A stretch of 64,000 bases of DNA, taken from Maratus speciosus. Taxonomy: Eukaryota > Arthropoda > Arachnida > Araneae > Salticidae. Numbering within the stretch: position 1 is the stretch's first letter; the number at the start of each line of letters is the position of its first letter. Below, in pieces: positions 35,500-48,176 of this stretch. The translations under genes and the position numbers were made by a program. The DNA is taken from the NCBI GenBank assembly GCA_963932465.1, contig OZ010794.1, forward strand, positions 443,983,502-444,047,501, in the 5' to 3' direction. The notes beneath the pieces were generated by a model that was not told the origin of the DNA, did no database searches, and saw only the letters and a program-made list of their open reading frames with translations.

Positions 35500-36461
35500 T
35501 ATACACAAACAGAATTTATTACATTATACACAGGTAAGCATGACACACACAAAAAAAAAATGTAAATATTGGTATACGGCGGCAGCATCAAAGCAAAAGA
35601 GAAGCGCTAAGTAGCATCTCCTGAGATGGAGAAGATAATTATGGCTTGGAGAAATACCTCTTCTCCGCATCCCGTATAGCAAGGCAGCGGGTAACCCCTT
35701 CCCCCCATCCTATTTTTCTTGCTTCCTCCACTGACCAGCGGAACGAGCCAGCGAAGGCAAACCTGTTCCAAGTGCAAAGTGTGAACGTTCAGGGAGGAAA
35801 AGTGAAAGAGAAACTAATGCATCACCAAAAACTGGTTTGGGTTACCCCGGCTTCCTAGCAAATTCAGGGGAGATTAACAGAACAGGTCACGAATGGGGAT
35901 TTAAAAGTACAGATTGATAAGAAGGGAATAAATAAAGAATTTTTTCACCAACCCGGTATCGTAGCAGAATCCCGGTAGAACCAAGGCGGTTTTGTTTTTA
36001 CTCAGGAGTGAGAGCTTTAGCTTGGCTGCGTATTAGTCAAAATATATCCTGGCTGTGTAGTTCAATTGGCATCACGCAGTTGTTTCCATGGGCAATCTTT
36101 TCACGGATGGCACATTTTTCACGACACACGGATTGCAAAATAATTGATTGCGTAATTCGAGTAGACAACACAGCTAAATAATTGAATGACAAAATTAATA
36201 TTGAATTGCATATTAATTACAATGGCTAGAAAAGAAATATTTTGAGTGAGTAAAAATGAAGCGTAACATAAGGATTATCCTGGAAAATAAAAATTAGAAA
36301 AAAATATTAATAATAAAAAAAAAAATAGAAAAACGGAAAACAGGGTATATATAATTTATTTGTTTACACTTCAAAATTGTTTTGACGTATTTCAAAACAT
36401 GTCGGAAAAATATTTGGATCGCTAGTGATAAACAAAAACACATACTTACTTCAAAGAGGGC

Positions 36462-36496
<35 letters not shown>

Positions 36497-39272
36497 TTGA
36501 CATATTTAACAAAAAAAAAATTGTTGTACAAAATATAAAAAACGGTCACTTTGGAGATATAGACGTAGAAATTAGCAACATTGGATGGAAAATGTATTTT
36601 CCATTATACATATTATAAGATATTAACAACACGTTATGACTTTGACATGAAAATGAAACATTATGAACACATGGTCTTAAAGTATGCAAATAAATAAAAA
36701 TTGCTATGTCACGGAAGCACTTTTAAATATGGCATATATATTACCATATTTATGACACAACATGGATAAAATTGTATATAAATTTATACAACATTTCACA
36801 CTCTTTGTAAATAAAAATGATTTAAAACACCATTTGTCAGAAAATAAAAATTTTCTACACATTACTACCAATAATAAAAAGAAAAACAAGTAGTAATTGG
36901 GAAAATGTAAACAAAATGTAAGTGTGTAAAATTGGTAAAAATTTATGAAATTAAGTGATTAAACATAGAAAAAAAAATCTGAAAAATAATACATAAATAA
37001 GTAAATAAATTAATACATATATTAAAATAAACATTACAGACTCATTTAGGAAAATAAATAAAGTGGATGACCACATAAGGGCCAAAAATGAAAAGCACAC
37101 CGTTTTGTAAACAACATAATAAGTAAACAACCTGTAAGTATTATTTAAAAACCTTAAAACTATCAACAACAAAGTAATTTTAATAGAATAATGTTGGAAA
37201 AAATTGTAATAATCGCATGAAATTATGCTATATTCCCGGGAAAATGTCATTTTATTGCTGGACGATAGGATGACATTATTAAAAAAATGAAATTTCATGA
37301 GTTTGTTAACAGATTTTTTCAATATTGAAGCAAAATATTAAAACACACATACCTAAATTAATATATTAATATAATAAATAAACCATATTATACCTAAAAT
37401 TCAAAAATTATATATGGTAGATTTGCAACAATACCTTAACGGAACGAAAAAAATATATAAAAATTTATTAACTTCATTGTGCTGGAATGAAAACATATTC
37501 GGGAATAAACAAAAACAAAAATAAAACCATTATAGATGAATTATTACAACATATATTAAAATTTTCACAATTTATAAATATAAACAAATAATAAATTAAA
37601 ACGGATGCATATTAATTTGGGAACCCATTGAACAATTAAATAAATATAAAACGGCAAAATTGAGCATGGAACGACATATTTAAACACTATATTTACCGCT
37701 AATATATGAGTGAATAGAGGGTACCATCTTTCACACATGTGTTAGAAAATCGTAGTATAAAATAAATAAATAATATAAAATTAACTCAAAGGATGTTAAG
37801 CAAAGTACCATGAGTCATATGACGCATAGTAGCGTATAAAATATATATATATAGCAAAACAATTTGTTAGGAGTTTAGGATTAAAACATTTCACACGTCA
37901 TAAATATACAAAATACCACATTAAAAAGGATACGTTTGACGAAACAAAAAAAAAAAAAAAAAAAAAATCTCATTAACATAGTGTATATAATGACGCACGA
38001 GAACTACATAACATATTTCGTTTGCGCAAATGTGCGCAAACGAAATAAAACATAATATTGTTTGTGAAATAAAATCAAAATATATATAAATAAATATATC
38101 AGAAAAAATTACGTAACCAAATGACACGAAAGATTATGACAAAAAGTACTGTGAAAGAAATAAAAAAGGATACATTGATAGACTTCTAATATCATAAGGG
38201 ATAATAAGGCATATATGAAAGGAAATTGTACGACGTAAGGAAAATATTTTATGAATTTAAAAGCACTAAAATTATTTAATGAAATGATAATTACATGAGT
38301 GCAATTTCTTGAAGGTAAGCTCAAAAGAAAATGGCGACCAGTCAGACACTAGAGATCTGATAAACAAATATTAAAGGACATCATTAAGAATAAGGAATGA
38401 TATACTATATAAATAAGAACACTTTTATTAGATAGTATTTAAATCTTCGGATTTTAAAATGAATGACACTTACCTTATGCAGTGTAGAGATATTATCCAA
38501 TATTATAAAACACAATATAAACAGATCGCGCACTTTTATAAAGCCATTCAGTGGTAAAAAAAAGTGATTACTACGTTCACAGACGTGATAACGAGCAAAC
38601 CTGTTTGGCATGTTAGTACTGACCTGTACGTCTTGTTCCGAGATTATTATCACTGTCAAGGACACATGGAGACCACTCAGGGATTTTATAAGGGATTTTC
38701 GGCACATTTTCTCCGAGGAGAAAATTTTAAGTGGATATTCCGGAGTAATGATGCGGGGATGAAAAGGCATCCTTAGATAAAAAAAGAATGTTTTCAAGCA
38801 GAGAGCGATGTACATATATATTTACGCACTTTGGTTTATAATTTTTTTTGTAAAAACATAGTTCTACGTAATATCCACACTGTAGGTATGTAGATAGCGC
38901 ATATTTTTATTTTATGGCCAAAATTTTTGAAGTAAACTTTATTACCTACAAGCTGCATGATTGTACATATTTTTATAGATTTCAGTATGCGTAGCATTCG
39001 AAAAAAAAAAATTAGTGGACAATGTTGATTAAAATTAATATAGCATTTTTGCAGTATTTTGATATTGAAATAGCCATCTTATATTGGAATAAATATTTCT
39101 CACCTATGCAATAAAGAAAATGTATATACTATTTTATATTTTGTATTATATTATTCAAGTGTACTTACAGATTTATGAAGAACAATCTGAAGAACATACT
39201 ATATATATCAGGTTTGATTGATATTTTGTAATATATATATGTATTATAAGTGTATTTTTGTGGTGTACATAT
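34823..39272 (+). other. 4.45-kb non-coding stretch between pol and the nested MITE; no env
   Basis: The plus strand has no long frame and no transmembrane or signal-peptide-bearing product. Contents: (AAT)n at about 34943-34966, poly-A then (TA)n at about 35461-35500, a less AT-rich block about 35560-36130, (TA)n at 36463-36492 and poly-A at about 37947-37967. Minus-strand frames of 120-145 codons (35077-35508, 36951-37322, 38405-38815) are rich in F, I, L and Y, as expected from an A-rich plus strand. I do not call them genes. Confidence 0.7.
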
Positions 39273-39274
39273 TA

Positions 39275-40064
39275 CAGTAGACTCTCGTTTTTACGAACCT
39301 CTTTTTCACGAACACTTGCGATTTTACGAACTATATAGTGGTCCCGAATACGCTCCCATAGAATCAATGTAATTTTTCGCTCCCATTTACGAACTACAGA
39401 TTATGAAAATCTCTTTTTTGCGAACTCAGTTTTCGTACTTCTGATTTTTTTTTTTTTTTAAGTATCGGAATGCAGTGCTAACGTCAGTTAAACTCTATAC
39501 AGGTACAATGAGACATCAGGTACATTCCAAGAATGTGTTGATTTTCCCCAATCTCTTTCGTAGGGAGGGGCATAGCAACAATTTCAAGTAGTGGTTGTCA
39601 GGACTAAGGCACTTTTTTGAAGGAAACAATAACTGTGAAAGGTAAAGGTAGTAAAGGTTTCCATAGATAAAATGGAAACATGTATTTTTCAAAATGTGAT
39701 TTAAAAAAAAAAAAAGATAATGTTTTCATCTATGTATTTTCACCTACTAAGTAATAATACAGTCTGCGTTTTCATATGTAATATTTTCAAAGCATGGTAA
39801 CATATGTTTCTGTGTACTAAAATTATTTTTTGTATATAAATTTGCATTTATTTCTTGTATATTTAAAAATACATGTATAACTTTATTAAATAATAAATAA
39901 TCTTGAAATACTGCTTCAATCATGAAGAGGGGGCAGTTTGATAAAAACAGACATAAATAATGTACGTATTTATATCATTTATGGTGTTTTTCTATTTTAC
40001 GAACTTTCTATTTTACGAACTATTTGGGTGTTCCCTACGAGTTCGTAAAAACGAGCGTCGACTG
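39275..40064. mobile_element. Tigger/pogo-like MITE nested in the retrotransposon (790 bp)
   Basis: The left end CAGTAGACTCTCGTTTTTAC and the right end, inverse of CAGTCGACGCTCGTTTTTAC, differ at 2 of the first 24 bases. Both continue inward to GAAC. TA flanks both sides (39273-39274 and 40065-40066). Copies of TTTTACGAACT recur within 60 bp of each end. Non-coding. Confidence 0.85.
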
Positions 40065-40083
40065 TATTATTTTTTTAAAAAAA

Positions 40084-40101
40084 ACAAGGGGGAAGAAGCA
40101 A
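40084..40101 (+). other. Polypurine tract
   Basis: A purine-rich run centred on AAGGGGGAAGAAG directly precedes the 3' LTR. It is the expected primer for plus-strand DNA synthesis in LTR retrotransposons. Confidence 0.85.
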
Positions 40102-42236
40102 TGTGGTGTAGAAATCTACACAACAAGGCTTGTTATTAATTTAACTAATTAAATAATTTTCGCACGATCCAATAACATTTAAAAATAATTGAATTCTCGG
40201 AAAATAATTCTTTAGTAATTAATTTATACAATAAATTAAAATAACATAAAAAATACTCCAAAATTAAAGTATATTAAAATGAATAATTATATAATGCGTA
40301 GAAAAAAATAAAAATATATATGTTGTTTGGTATTGGTATGTTTAGAAAAAAATAAGGAATATGAATTGTGAATTTATTTTGTATTAATATTGAAAATAAA
40401 ACATTTCGAATTGTAAATATTTATATGTGCAAAAACAGTGTAATAAAATAAAACTCCCCAAATAAGACCAGACAGAAAATAGGAAATTACAGATAAAGAG
40501 AACATTGCTGACGCCAGACATGGACAGTAAATGTATAGCGAAAGAATAGAAAATTTACGATGTTGAAACCATAAATTTTCTATCAATTAAGATGGTTTTA
40601 CAACACTCAGCGTGGGTGGTGATTCCCATGAAAAACCTGACGCAAGGGGCAAAAATTAAGTTAATGCTATGCAGTGGAAAATAAATTGGCACGCCCATAG
40701 ATAGGGATGTCTAGAGTACCAATAAGGGACCAGGAGTAGCCTCCAATCAGAACGACAGCTCTGGGTTAATTTAGCCCTCCCAAAAAAATTGGATCTTGGA
40801 AAGAAGAAATGAGAAAGATTAAGTCTTGTGTCTCGTCCTCAAGAGGATCTATAATTTTTGTTAAGATGTGACTTCCTCTAAGACGACCCAGATACTTCGA
40901 AATTTTACACCAAGTTCTTTCGCAGCAAATTTTAAGGACAATACAAAATTTAGCGATTGCAATGAATGCTGAAAGCAGACAAATCTTTGTCACAAAAAAT
41001 GATTGATGCAAAAAAAAAAAAAAAGGAAATGATGATGAAAATTAATGCTGAGAGTGGACCTGTCCTTGTCATGATCTATTGACAAAGATCGCTGAGAGCA
41101 GACAAGTCTTTGTCCGGGAAATTAACTGATGCAGAATTTCACAGAAGTATTCACCTGATTTGGAGATGTAAGCTCAGTGGTTAGTGATGAGATGCGAATG
41201 CAACGAAGATATGATATATCAGCAGATTTCGCCTATGAAAGTGTACATTGTGGAGATGGAGCTCTAATTTTCATGCGTCACAGAGGGCCGAAAGAAAGTG
41301 AAATTGGTTTGTGAAAGATCCCCATGAACTATATATATAAAAAAAAGGAACTTTATGCCCCGATGAACTTACTTGTGTTTAGGATTCCATGAACTATGAG
41401 TGAACTGTATGATTTGGATGATTACAGAAAAGATCGAAGTCTATTTGGGTGAGAAATTCCTTATATTTATTTCAATATATATTCGTGGCTATTGTTTTAA
41501 TGTTTTCTTATGATGTGTACATTTAATATTAAGCAACTAATTTTCTAAATTTCCACTAAAGCACATAATCTTATGTCATTGAATATTATGATTGTTTATG
41601 ATAAAGATTTTAATGATAACGGGAATACTATTTTTCATAAATAAAATTTTGATTAAAATTTTGGCAAAAGCCCCATCATCGGATCGTGCTGTGAACAAAA
41701 GGGGCAAGCATAAGATAACATAAATTGATAAAAAAAAATAAGTAACAAAGTATAATTTTGATGAAAGTTTTGCTGTTCTAATGAGAATGGAACTATGTTA
41801 TATTCTGATAAAATAGTGGATAATTTGAAAAGATTATTATGATATAAAAAAATCATATTTGAGTTATGAATTTTGTATTAATTAAAATAAAGTTTGTTTA
41901 TGTATGCATACTTATATGTCTTTCCTTTGAACTCCTTCCTTGTTCCCTTTAGATAATATTCATAATTTATGGTATCTAATATTTTGGAATTTTTAGAATT
42001 GAACGTTTCTCTATGCAACCTACAAGTTCGATATTTCCATTTCAACGTTAAATAAGTCGTCCTTGAGTTATTGCCAAAATTAATTTTATTCCAAAATTTT
42101 CTTCTCTCCTAATTTATTAAATAATATTATCCCATTAGATCTTTTCACAACGCAGATCGGGATAACTGTTTCTGTTGTACTAATCATTTTACTGTCGCGT
42201 GACCCTGTGTGTTATGGCGTCCAAATCGTCACAACA
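40102..42236 (+). repeat. 3' LTR (2135 bp)
   Basis: It is nearly identical to 27005-29141 along its whole length, with the same TG...CA ends. The differences seen are mainly transitions and A-run length changes. Confidence 0.97.
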
Positions 42237-42241
42237 CATAC
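42237..42241. repeat. Right target-site duplication (catac)
   Basis: It is identical to 27000-27004. Confidence 0.9.
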
Positions 42242-42600
42242 AATAAAAAATTACATAAATACATATACAATTAAAAATGCAAACGTTTCGGGCTAAGTTT
42301 AAGCCCCTCATCAATGCAATAACATTCAAATAACCAGAAAACTATATACCATGTTTACAGTTAATAATTATTAACAGTTAAAACCAAATAAAGTATAAAG
42401 AACCATATCAAAACAATGCTGTGTATTCAGGAGGAACTGCTCAGGATTCATTAATCGGCGAAATTGGCTTACGAGTGAATGCACCTTCAAGAAAAACTCG
42501 ACTTTTAACGTTAGTGCAACTGGATCAGATTTCGCAAATATGACAGTTATCAAATTTTTCAATTAAAAACGGTTTTCATCAAATGAGTAAACCGGGCAGT
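42242..42600 (-). mobile_element. Possible Penelope-like fragment carrying the hammerhead motif
   Basis: Assigned only from the ribozyme-like motif. A 63-codon minus-strand frame at 42371-42562 shows no recognisable reverse transcriptase or GIY-YIG signature. The LTR retrotransposon integrated immediately beside it. Confidence 0.25.
42275..42320 (-). ncRNA. Hammerhead-ribozyme-like motif, Penelope-element type, probably inactive
   Basis: On the minus strand the order is (T)TGATGA, a GC-rich stem II (GGGCTT ... AGCCC) with an A/T-rich loop, then GAAAC. This is the core layout of a hammerhead ribozyme, and short type-I hammerheads of this form are known from the terminal repeats of Penelope-like elements. 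The core CTGATGA is changed to TTGATGA (position 42314), a base normally required, so cleavage is unlikely. The stem I and III partners are not convincing from a single copy. Confidence 0.45.
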
Positions 42601-42719
42601 ATATTAGGCATTTTTAACTTGGGTAGTCTGGTGAAGTCCAAAAATAACAATAATAATTCATTTTATAGATTTAAAATTGCATATAATTGGTTTAATTTCA
42701 CTTCAAACTGTCAAACTAA

Positions 42720-42840
42720 AAAAGCTGGAGTCGGAGTCGCGGAGTCGGCTTGTTTTTTAGAGACTCCGATTCTTTTGATCAAAAATTGGCCTGACTCTAC
42801 GACTCCGACTCCACGATTCCAACTCCGACTCCAGGGTTTG
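42720..42840. repeat. GGAGTCGGAGTC inverted-repeat block
   Basis: GGAGTCGGAGTCGCGGAGTC on the left faces GACTCCGACTCC and ACTCCGACTCC on the right, so the block folds on itself. This sort of repeat occurs in several animal genomes. Class unknown. Confidence 0.6.
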
Positions 42841-42844
42841 AAAT

Positions 42845-43200
42845 TTAATATATAGAATCGTTGCAAAATTTTGTCGAGTCATTTCAAATTTTATGAAAAT
42901 CGAATCAAAACTTAAAGATATTAATAAAAGTTTTCTTCATTCTATTAAACCCTATTATACGTAATTAATTCAATGATATCCGATGATAAGCAATGATTCT
43001 AGGTTGCCATGGTGATTTTGTCCTATTTAAGATGGAGTTCTATTATTTTCGTATTACTGAATTTAATATATAGGATCGTAATAAATTTTGCATTCGTGCA
43101 TTTTTGAATAAGAGTGATACAGCTATTGCACCAAGATCTGAATATTTATAAAACTACTTATAGCACGAACGCACCTCATTTGCCACGTTTGACATAGAAT
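42845..43200 (+). repeat. Dispersed repeat, partner of 6220-6670
   Basis: Reverse complement of the 6220-6670 copy with many substitutions. Non-coding. Confidence 0.6.
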
Positions 43201-43933
43201 TTCAGACTTATGAGATCTAGATAGCGCATGCGGGCGTAGTTCTTAGAAATACCCGCGATTAGGTGCAGTTAAGAAATAACGTATGGAAACTAAATATGTG
43301 AAATGCTTATTATCTCCTTTTCTCCTCGGGGGTGATTATTTACCCCTTTATCTCATTTTCTCTTGCTTTTTTGGACAAATATAAAGGGCCCGACTTAGAT
43401 TATCTAGGAGATTATGACCCCCCTTTTATCTATTCATAGAAATTGTTCGTGAATTATGGTGAATTGACTAGTACTAAAATTTATACCTATTATATACATA
43501 AATTTCGCACCAGGTACTTAGAATACCACAAGAAAGATGGTAAAAAATTTAAGAGATCATAGAATACACTAATTTATTTATTTGTATATTAATACACAGA
43601 CTCGTGTGAACCTTTGAAGTGCAAATACAAGTATTTCTTGGCTATTTGTAATAATATCATAAAATTAGGAATGGGGGGGGGGGATGAACTCTCTCCCTGA
43701 ATCTTTGAAAATGTCAAAAATTTGGTCACTTTTGGCAAATTTTAACCCTTTGCTACCCTCGTAACGAAAATACTGAATATGCTCTGCTCATCTCTCCTCC
43801 TCAAATGGGCAGCTGGCCCTTATGTCCCTGCATTTAGTTAGGCCCTGAAAGTATAATGATTACAAGTATGATATACAACGAAAAATGATTTTCCATTTTA
43901 ATTTGATACATTTTTTGGTCTTAAATAAAGCAG

Positions 43934-43974
<41 letters not shown>

Positions 43975-44925
43975 GATAGTTCTGTCTTTTAGAGAAGGTG
44001 TATTTTAAACTATAATACTTTTTTATACGAGAGCAATAGGCCTTAAAATGTGATTTGTCGTGAAGAATTTGTCCGAAAACAGACATGGCGATAATATGAG
44101 GACCGTTATTATCACTCTTAGACCATTTGTAATAATCAGTCTTATTCTACAACTACATATGACTTAGTGTTTGATTATTCCTTATGTGTGGAAAAATAAT
44201 GTCATGCGCTGCCTTGTTCTCGTGATCAAAAGTAAGCAAGTTAAAATTATTTTAACACATTTTCTATCCATAATAATTGTCATTTTTCTAGATATAGAGC
44301 CGTATTTGCATATTTCGCAATAGCCGCTATGTAGATGACCGGTATAATGTAAAAAAGTACTGCATGAGCTTAGTATTATACAACCGACATGACAACTCAT
44401 TGTGAGCTCACTGATTTTAAAAGGTGGATTATAGTAGGATAAGTGAGCAATCCATACAGGTCAAAAACGTTATGCTGAATCATCCGAAATTAGCACTTGT
44501 GGATATTATCAGCAAGTGAAGACATTCAACTATTATGCGCTCGAAAAATCATACATGAAAAGAGCAGAAAATGACGGGCTGAGAATGGTGTGTGACCAGA
44601 AAAACCGTCTAACTTAGTCGGGAAACATTTGACAAGAATTATAGAGCAATATTCTTGTACTTTCCGACTACATTAAGTCTTTAACGTATGTATTTAGATT
44701 ATCCGAAAAGAACCTCATACAATAAGATATCGTGGCAGAGCGTCTTCTTTCAAGCCGCTTATCACAAAATACGATCGTAGTATTCAGTTGGCAATGTGCA
44801 AAGCGAGTGGAAATTGGACCATAAACCTGTGGAAAACAAGTATCATAAAATGAAGAAGCAAGACTCGCATATTTCCGGCACAATGGTTGTGTACGGGTTA
44901 GGAAAACGCCATTTACCGAGGAATA
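43201..44925. other. Intergenic DNA
   Basis: No supported gene. It contains a G run near 43673-43682 and a run of about 31 T at 43937-43967. Minus-strand frames at 43898-44086, 44182-44400 and 44668-44883 have no motif. Confidence 0.5.
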
Positions 44926-44927
44926 TA

Positions 44928-45761
44928 CAGTGTAACCTCTGAAAAACGGTTACCAGTGGGACCGATGACAAGTGACTGCTCTTCAGAAGTGGGTGTTATT
45001 CAGAGGTTTCATATAAAAAAATAGTCATAATTACATAAATTTAAATAGAAATACACAGTCATTTTAATTAATCCTCATTGTTTTAATACATTAAAAAAAT
45101 CAGTGATTTGCAGTTGCTTTTTTTTCTGCAAATATCTTTTTCCAAAGAAATAATAGTATGAGTTGTTTTGCTGTACGACTCATCATCATTATGATTTAAT
45201 GCAAAAATTTTGATTTTCACGAAGGTTCGTAAAAAATTTTGTATATGTGTTAATACTGGAAATTTTAAGTGATTCTATAACCTCTTCCATATCCCCTTCC
45301 ACATCACTTTTCTCTTCCTTTCTCCTATCCTCCACCATCTGCTGTATGAATCAAATGTAGCAGTAACTGCCAAATATTTGTCCAGACCACAAACTTACTG
45401 GCATTCGTGCTTGCTGTTCTAAGAATATTATCTAAATTTCCCCCATCATTATTGTCTGCATTTTCTATGTCTACTTTTGGATAAGGATTAAGTGTTCAAG
45501 AGATTAAGTAACATTTTGTTGACAGATTAAGTAAACTTTGTTTGATCTACTTCAGATTTTGGATTGCAAATAAATATGAAATTGTACCAGAAACTGCTAA
45601 AAAAATTTTCTCGTGACTTTTGAGCGGCTGTTGTTCAGAATTCCTTATTTAGAGGTTCGTACTAATGTTAATGCTATAGAATGTGTTTGGTTCCATGAAT
45701 ATGTGGCCGGTATTCAGAGGTTGTCGTTGTTTAGAGGTGACCGTTCAAGGAGGTTTCACTG
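44928..45761. mobile_element. Tigger/pogo-like MITE (834 bp)
   Basis: The left end CAGTGTAACCTCTGAAAAAC and the right end, inverse of CAGTGAAACCTCCTTGAACG, are flanked by TA (44926-44927 and 45762-45763). TTCAGAGG / AGAGGT words are repeated near both ends. Non-coding. Confidence 0.75.
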
Positions 45762-45763
45762 TA

Positions 45764-48174
45764 CTACAAACTATGAAGTTCGGAGTTAGCAAGATTTTCG
45801 TTTTGTGTACTTTCTATTGGTATGGTCTTGGACTCTGTTGTTCCTACTATCATACGAGGAATAAATAGATAGGTATTCTTGAAAATCATACTCTTTTTAG
45901 TGTACTGTGGTAGTATTAATTAACTGGCGATTTTTTACCAGGATGGCAATGTACCGTGTTACAGAAGTAAAGATCTTGTGCAGTATTAACGTGGTAAGAA
46001 AGACTTGGGCGTAAAACAGTTGTTTTTTCAGCTCACAATCCCAAGCTGTACCCTGTTGACTCAGAGGTTAATTAATCACCTCCTGCCTCCCAAGGCTTGA
46101 CTTTTTTGCGGGCCCCTTCCACTTCCTCCAAGAAATATATATAATACAATTCTGTGAATATTTTTTAATCTTTTGCATGCATTTTCTTTCAAAATGAATT
46201 CGTAGTAAATTTACAAATAAATATATTTCTATAAAGACATTTCTGTGGAATCTAAAAAAACTTTTTTTAGCAATGAAATTTATAAGAGTAAATTTCACAT
46301 TGCATATTAACTGAAACTTTGTTTTAAGGTTGCAAATTATTGTGTTTAAAAGACAAAATCCCTTCATCTTTCTACTTGCAAAACTACTTTTCTCCTATAT
46401 AACCGATATGTAAATCCATCAAAAAATGGAAGCAGAAAATTTCACGAGCTCAACATTTTCTTTATATGAATATAGAAGAAATTAAAGACAGTAGTGTTTG
46501 GGACAGTAGTGTTTTGGGCTCTACAGTCTACATCATAACGAACTACAGAATTCAATAAGTTGGAAAAGCAAGGAATATTGCACATAATTTCTCTTATGCA
46601 TAATATATTAACTCGGTGTATATTTAAAAGCAAAAAAAAAAAAAAAAAAGAAAGAAAAAATTCACAGCGCCGGGCCCCCTCTGCTGGGTCCCTAGGCTTC
46701 AGCCAACTCAGCCTGTTGAGTAATCCGCCTTTGGTTGACTATGCTTGAGATTAATTGGAACAAAGATTGAGATTAATTAGAACAAAGATTGAGATCCAGA
46801 AACAGATCAACAGTTCTGATTCAGCCGGTCGTTGTCATGAGCTTTGGAAGAGGAATGAGCTGAAATTCCTCTTGATGTAATTCAGATATGGTACAAAACC
46901 TAAGATGATAGTTCCACCAATTCCCTCAAAATGTGGATTTACTCTTTGTTAGGGAAATAGAGATCATCTCACATCTTTCTTTCATACGTGCCCGAAAAAT
47001 TATCAGTAGGTAGGGATTTTGAAACTTTTACTTTTTAAAATACTACGGTTAAATGTTTACCAAACATCTCTTTACATTTCATTACGATCATGCACTAGTA
47101 AGTAAAAAAAAAAAAAAAAAAAAGGGGGGGGGGAAACAGTGTTAGTAGCAATTTTGGTTATCATTCATTCTTCAAAGGTAATATTTAAAAATATATATAT
47201 ATTATTTGAAACTTTGAAAAACTGCATTATTATGTTACAATGCATGCTGATGTAGATCTATAGGAAAATTCTATTGTTTAGAAATAATTAGTAATCAGTT
47301 GGCTAACTATCATTTAGAAATTTATTTTTTTCATACAAGGGATATCATTAATAAAAATGTTAGGAACTTGTGAAATTTTTATTGATATTTTAGATTTCAT
47401 TTTTATAAATACACATATTATAGAAAAAAAATTATGAAATTCTTTATAGACTTTTTAATATAAAATACGCAAATGCATATTTCTTATTTTCCCGCTATCT
47501 TCTTGGGAGGAATTTTCCTATTTCACAAGAAAAGATTTATGTGAAATCGATATACTATTTTCACAAACAGATTCGAATTCAAATTCGGCATTATATTATA
47601 AAATTTGACACTACGAATACTGTGTTCACTTTAGAATATCAATTTCTGTGAAAGAGATTTGTATTAGAATATATTAGTGTTTCAGTCTTGTGCATTGGAA
47701 ATACATGATACTAATTTTCTGTATTATTTTATATCTATCGTTCAATTGTTAAAAAGGAAATTATCTATCTATATAAAAAGTCTGACCTTCTCTTAAAATA
47801 TTTTGTTCTAAAAACATAAATAAGCATCATTTAAATTTTATGGATATATTTTAGATTTGGTGCTAAAATATCATATGTCATAATATGGATTATATCACGA
47901 AATGGATTTTTTTCATCCGTATAATCTTAAATAACATAAATATTTTCAGAAATTCCTAATATTGCAATAGTGTATAGATTGAGCATATCACTTATTATTA
48001 CCCATGTAATTGTCGAAAACTGACAATTAGTATGTTTATCATGTTTCCTATCTATAAATTTATATACAGTACAATATTCTAGTTAATATAATATAACATA
48101 TAAGTCAAGGCAATATTTTATTTATTTTTTTCATTTACGATAAGTGTACCAAATTTTAGAACTAATGAGTCATG
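45764..48174. other. Intergenic DNA with simple repeats
   Basis: No supported gene. Segments near 46050-46120 and 46665-46745 share GGGCCC and AGGCTT words in opposite orientation, weakly suggesting an old foldback element. A 22-bp unit (GAGATTAATTGGAACAAAGATT) is repeated at 46745-46795. Poly-A lies at about 46631-46648, and a poly-A/poly-G junction at about 47107-47134. Confidence 0.45.
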
Positions 48175-48176
48175 TA

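Larger units (their letters stand above)
27005..42236 (+). mobile_element. Complete Ty3/gypsy-type LTR retrotransposon (15.2 kb)
   Basis: Order: 5' LTR, possible primer site, degraded gag, intact pol with protease-RT-RNase H-integrase order, long non-coding stretch with a nested MITE, polypurine tract, 3' LTR. Domain order with integrase last places it in the Ty3/gypsy group. TG...CA ends and a 5-bp duplication bound it. By eye the LTRs differ by about 11 substitutions over 2135 bp plus a few homopolymer length changes, about 0.5 percent, so insertion was recent. The plus strand of the interior is strongly A-rich, which is why long phenylalanine- and isoleucine-rich frames appear on the minus strand. 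Confidence 0.97.

Noticed and set aside
35077..35508. 143-codon minus-strand frame, apparently membrane-rich
   Set aside because: Its hydrophobic stretches come from poly-A, (TA)n and TAA-poor composition read backwards. It has no conserved motif.
38405..38815. 136-codon minus-strand frame in the 3' part of the retrotransposon as an antisense or env-like gene
   Set aside because: It is rich in F, I, L and Y, as expected from an A-rich plus strand. It is on the wrong strand for env and has no recognisable domain.
46050..46745. Foldback DNA transposon
   Set aside because: Only short words (GGGCCC, AGGCTT, GTTGACT) are inverted, and there are no alignable ends or target duplication.
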